Assembly: GCA_023379605.1 (NCBI GenBank)
Contig: JAMCQF010000225.1
Coordinates: 1-34,841 of the forward strand
Source of the DNA: Actinomycetota bacterium
GTDB taxonomy: Bacteria > Actinomycetota > Acidimicrobiia > Acidimicrobiales > JAMCQF01
Reading direction: 5' to 3'
DNA: 34,841 bases
Positions 33,343 through 34,841 of the stretch are shown in pieces. Within the stretch, counting starts at the first letter, position 1; the number at the start of each line of letters is the position of its first letter. The translations under genes and the position numbers were made by a program. The notes beneath the pieces are model-generated. The model was not told where the DNA came from and ran no database searches. It worked only from the letters and a program-made list of their open reading frames with translations.

Positions 33343-33576
33343 GCTGACGAGTTCGATCCCGCTGCAATGGTGCAACGCTTTCAAGAGAGGGCGGCCGCCG
33401 TGCGGCGGAGAGCACTTCCCCCCGTAGAGGGTGCCGAGCGCAAGCGCTTGATCCAGCAGGCTCAAGAGGACTATATGGACTTCGCCATCATAGGTGACGC
33501 CGAACCATCGCTCGAGGGTGGCATCCTCACGTTGCGTGTTGATTTGAGAGCAGGCAAGAATAGCGAAGGCACGTAG
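33340..33576 (+). CDS. Conserved-looking 78-residue hypothetical protein
   Basis: The protein reads as a soluble helical domain followed by a short beta segment: FDPAAMVQRFQERAAAVRRR, then PPVEGAERKRLIQQAQEDYMDFAII and GGILTLRVDLR. The composition, rich in charged residues with a regular helix pattern, is that of a real protein rather than a chance frame. I do not recognise the family and assign no function. It has its own promoter-like hexamer and an upstream dyad, and ends 1 nt before the stop of the convergent flavin reductase gene. Confidence 0.75.
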   Translation: MADEFDPAAMVQRFQERAAAVRRRALPPVEGAERKRLIQQAQEDYMDFAIIGDAEPSLEGGILTLRVDLRAGKNSEGT

Positions 33577-33577
33577 C

Positions 33578-34192
33578 TCACCCTCCGTAGCTCATTTTCG
33601 TGTCCTCCATCCTTAGAACAGGGCTGTCCGGCGAGCTGAGCTCACCCGCATTCACAATCTCGCCTACAAAGAGCGTGTGGCTCCCCAGCACCAGGCTGTG
33701 GCGGACATGGCAATCCAGGTACGCCACCGCACTTTCCAGCACTGGACATCCTGACTGCGCCTCAAAGACAGCAAAGCCATTAAGTTTCCCATCTGCGTAT
33801 TCTGCGGGCTTTACAAACTTGCGTACGACCGGACTCTGGCTTCGCTCGAGGATGGAGACGGCAAATGCCCCGGCTTGCTGGACAAGCTCGCAGGTGAAAG
33901 CATCGCTCTCCACACTTACTGCAACGAGCTTTGGCTCTTTGCAAACCTGCATTGCCCAGTTCAAAGTCATCATGTTGCGCCTTTCACCTGCTCTGCTTCC
34001 AAGGAGGTACAACCCAGAAGGCATCCTCCAAAGCACCCGCCGGCGCAAGCGCCCATAGGAGAGCTGGGCGCTCTCATCACCAGCCACTCCCAAGGGAAAC
34101 GGGCCGATCTCTGTACCGCTCGAAGCTCTCAGCTGGCCATACCTCCGATTGGCTTGCCCGAAGAGACCCTCGGGCTCAACTGCGCACTCCAA
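33578..34192 (-). CDS. Flavin reductase-like FMN-binding protein
   Basis: Split-barrel flavin reductase family, which uses NAD(P)H to reduce free flavin or binds FMN/F420. Matching parts are RRRVLWRMPSGLYLLGS, NMMTLNWAMQVCKEPKLVAVSV, FAVSIL, the LDCHVRHSLVLGSHTLFVGEIV region near the C-terminus and the closing RMEDTKMSYGG. The N-terminus is uncertain: TTG at 34190-34192 overlaps the lipoprotein gene by 17 nt, while GTG at 34085-34087 would give 169 residues and a more family-like start; neither has a good ribosome binding site. The partner oxygenase, if any, is not in view. Confidence 0.87.
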   Translation of the reverse strand: MECAVEPEGLFGQANRRYGQLRASSGTEIGPFPLGVAGDESAQLSYGRLRRRVLWRMPSGLYLLGSRAGERRNMMTLNWAMQVCKEPKLVAVSVESDAFTCELVQQAGAFAVSILERSQSPVVRKFVKPAEYADGKLNGFAVFEAQSGCPVLESAVAYLDCHVRHSLVLGSHTLFVGEIVNAGELSSPDSPVLRMEDTKMSYGG

Positions 34193-34664
34193 AGCTTGCT
34201 AGCACCACCTTGGACCGAGCAAGTAGAGCAGTGCCTTTATCTAGCAGGGAAATCACCGGGCCCATCTCGCCGATGTGATTTCCCTCGGCAAGGGCATAGC
34301 AGCGGGTCGCTGCCTCGAACAGGAGCCTGTAGGCTTGATCCAGGTCTGTGGTCAAAGCTGAGTCAGGGGTCGGGAGCTCACCATGGGCCTTACGGACGTC
34401 ATCACCAAGCACCAGACACCCCGTGGCAGCAGACTTGCCCCCGTAGTGCATCAAGGTCTTTATGTGGGCAACATCGGCATCCAGCTGGGATGTGGATCCC
34501 ACCACACCAGCTCCCTTCGACCACGAGGCCACCTGATCCGCCTGGCTGCCGCTAAAACTGCCGACCGAGCACGCCGAGAGCATGAGCGCCGCAGCCGCCA
34601 TGACCCACAGCCTTGTCCTGGCTGGGTGGAATGCCCAACAGGTACGCAAAGATGACCTGCTCAC
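34176..34664 (-). CDS. Putative lipoprotein of unknown function
   Basis: Secreted, lipid-anchored protein of 162 residues. A basic N-terminus (about residues 1-19, with ARTRLW) leads into a hydrophobic stretch and the lipobox LSAC, so lipidation is expected at Cys32. The mature part is helical and polar, with KTLMHYGG, TGCLVLGDDVRKAHGE, DLDQAYRLLFEAATRCYALAEG and two cysteines that could form a disulfide. The family is not recognised. The GTG start overlaps the upstream stop as GTGA, supporting coupling with the gene entering from the right edge. It precedes the flavin reductase-like gene. Confidence 0.85.
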   Translation of the reverse strand: MSRSSLRTCWAFHPARTRLWVMAAAALMLSACSVGSFSGSQADQVASWSKGAGVVGSTSQLDADVAHIKTLMHYGGKSAATGCLVLGDDVRKAHGELPTPDSALTTDLDQAYRLLFEAATRCYALAEGNHIGEMGPVISLLDKGTALLARSKVVLASFGVRS

Positions 34665-34841
34665 CCACTCTCACCGCTTGATGCACCTGGATACGATAAA
34701 GCTTTCCCTTGCTGAAGTGAAGGATCGAGCTGGCGCAGGAAGACACTGCAGCGCTCAGCTTCGTCCAACTCACCAATCGAAGCCGCAACCCTGCCCAAGC
34801 CCTCCAGCGAGCGAAGGAACCCCCGGTTTGACGGCTCGCTC
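34661..34841 (-). CDS. C-terminal end of an unknown protein (partial)
   Basis: An open frame enters from the right edge and ends at TGA 34661-34663, giving about 59 residues, including GFLRSLEGLGRVAASIGELDEAERC and VFLRQLDPSLQQGKA, which look like protein coding. The TGA overlaps the lipoprotein GTG by 4 nt, the same coupling used elsewhere on this strand. The function cannot be judged from the fragment; another minus-strand frame over the region lacks these features. Confidence 0.6.
   Translation of the reverse strand, partial: SEPSNRGFLRSLEGLGRVAASIGELDEAERCSVFLRQLDPSLQQGKALSYPGASSGESG

Noticed and set aside
1-34841. CRISPR arrays, insertion sequences, integrases or phage genes
   Set aside because: No evenly spaced repeats, transposase motifs or terminal inverted repeats were seen; the few direct repeats are two-copy duplications.

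Overview
The window looks like a chromosomal segment of a moderately high-GC actinobacterium (phylum Actinomycetota). The best markers are an actinobacterial integration host factor (mIHF) gene next to guanylate kinase, a PriA without a helicase P-loop, and a gene order (pyrR-pyrB-pyrC-carA-carB-pyrF-mihF-gmk-rpoZ-coaBC-metK-priA-fmt-rpe-ribD-ribBA-ribH) that matches the mycobacterial chromosome almost block for block. A fused shikimate kinase/3-dehydroquinate synthase and small uncharacterised proteins suggest a deep-branching lineage, possibly Acidimicrobiia. That placement is inference.

Positions 1-29259 are one co-directional run on the minus strand. In transcription order it holds a prepilin peptidase and nfuA at the right end; the shikimate block aroC, aroK-aroB fusion and aroQ; pepP, efp and nusB; the UMP pathway pyrR-pyrB-pyrC-carA-carB-pyrD-pyrF; mihF, gmk, rpoZ, coaBC, metK and priA; then def, fmt, rpe; riboflavin genes ribD, ribBA, ribH; and the start of hisG, cut by the window edge. 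Many junctions overlap by 1-20 nt (ATGA, GTGA, TGATG, and one apparent CTGA), so translational coupling is likely. The pyr genes have their own extended -10 promoter and a leader that matches the PyrR-binding RNA loop. Genes usually found in such clusters but absent here are ribE, rsmB and pyrK.

From 29277 the layout changes to short accessory transcription units. Divergent from nfuA lies a plus-strand set: an ATP-grasp ligase, a radical SAM protein whose C-terminus carries the CCAEP motif (the cysteine form of a family that often has selenocysteine there), and a cysteine-rich protein of unknown function. This is the best candidate for a little-described biosynthetic or modification system. 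Then come a small zinc-ribbon-like protein (minus), a conserved-looking 78-residue protein (plus), a flavin reductase-like protein and a lipoprotein (both minus), and the tail of an unknown gene.

Several genes carry a TANNNT-like -10 hexamer exactly 6 or 7 nt before the start codon, which points to leaderless transcription. Several housekeeping proteins (PriA, PyrC, Fmt, RibD, AroC, RpoZ) carry low-complexity or repeat-built additions. No rRNA, tRNA, CRISPR array or mobile element was recognised.
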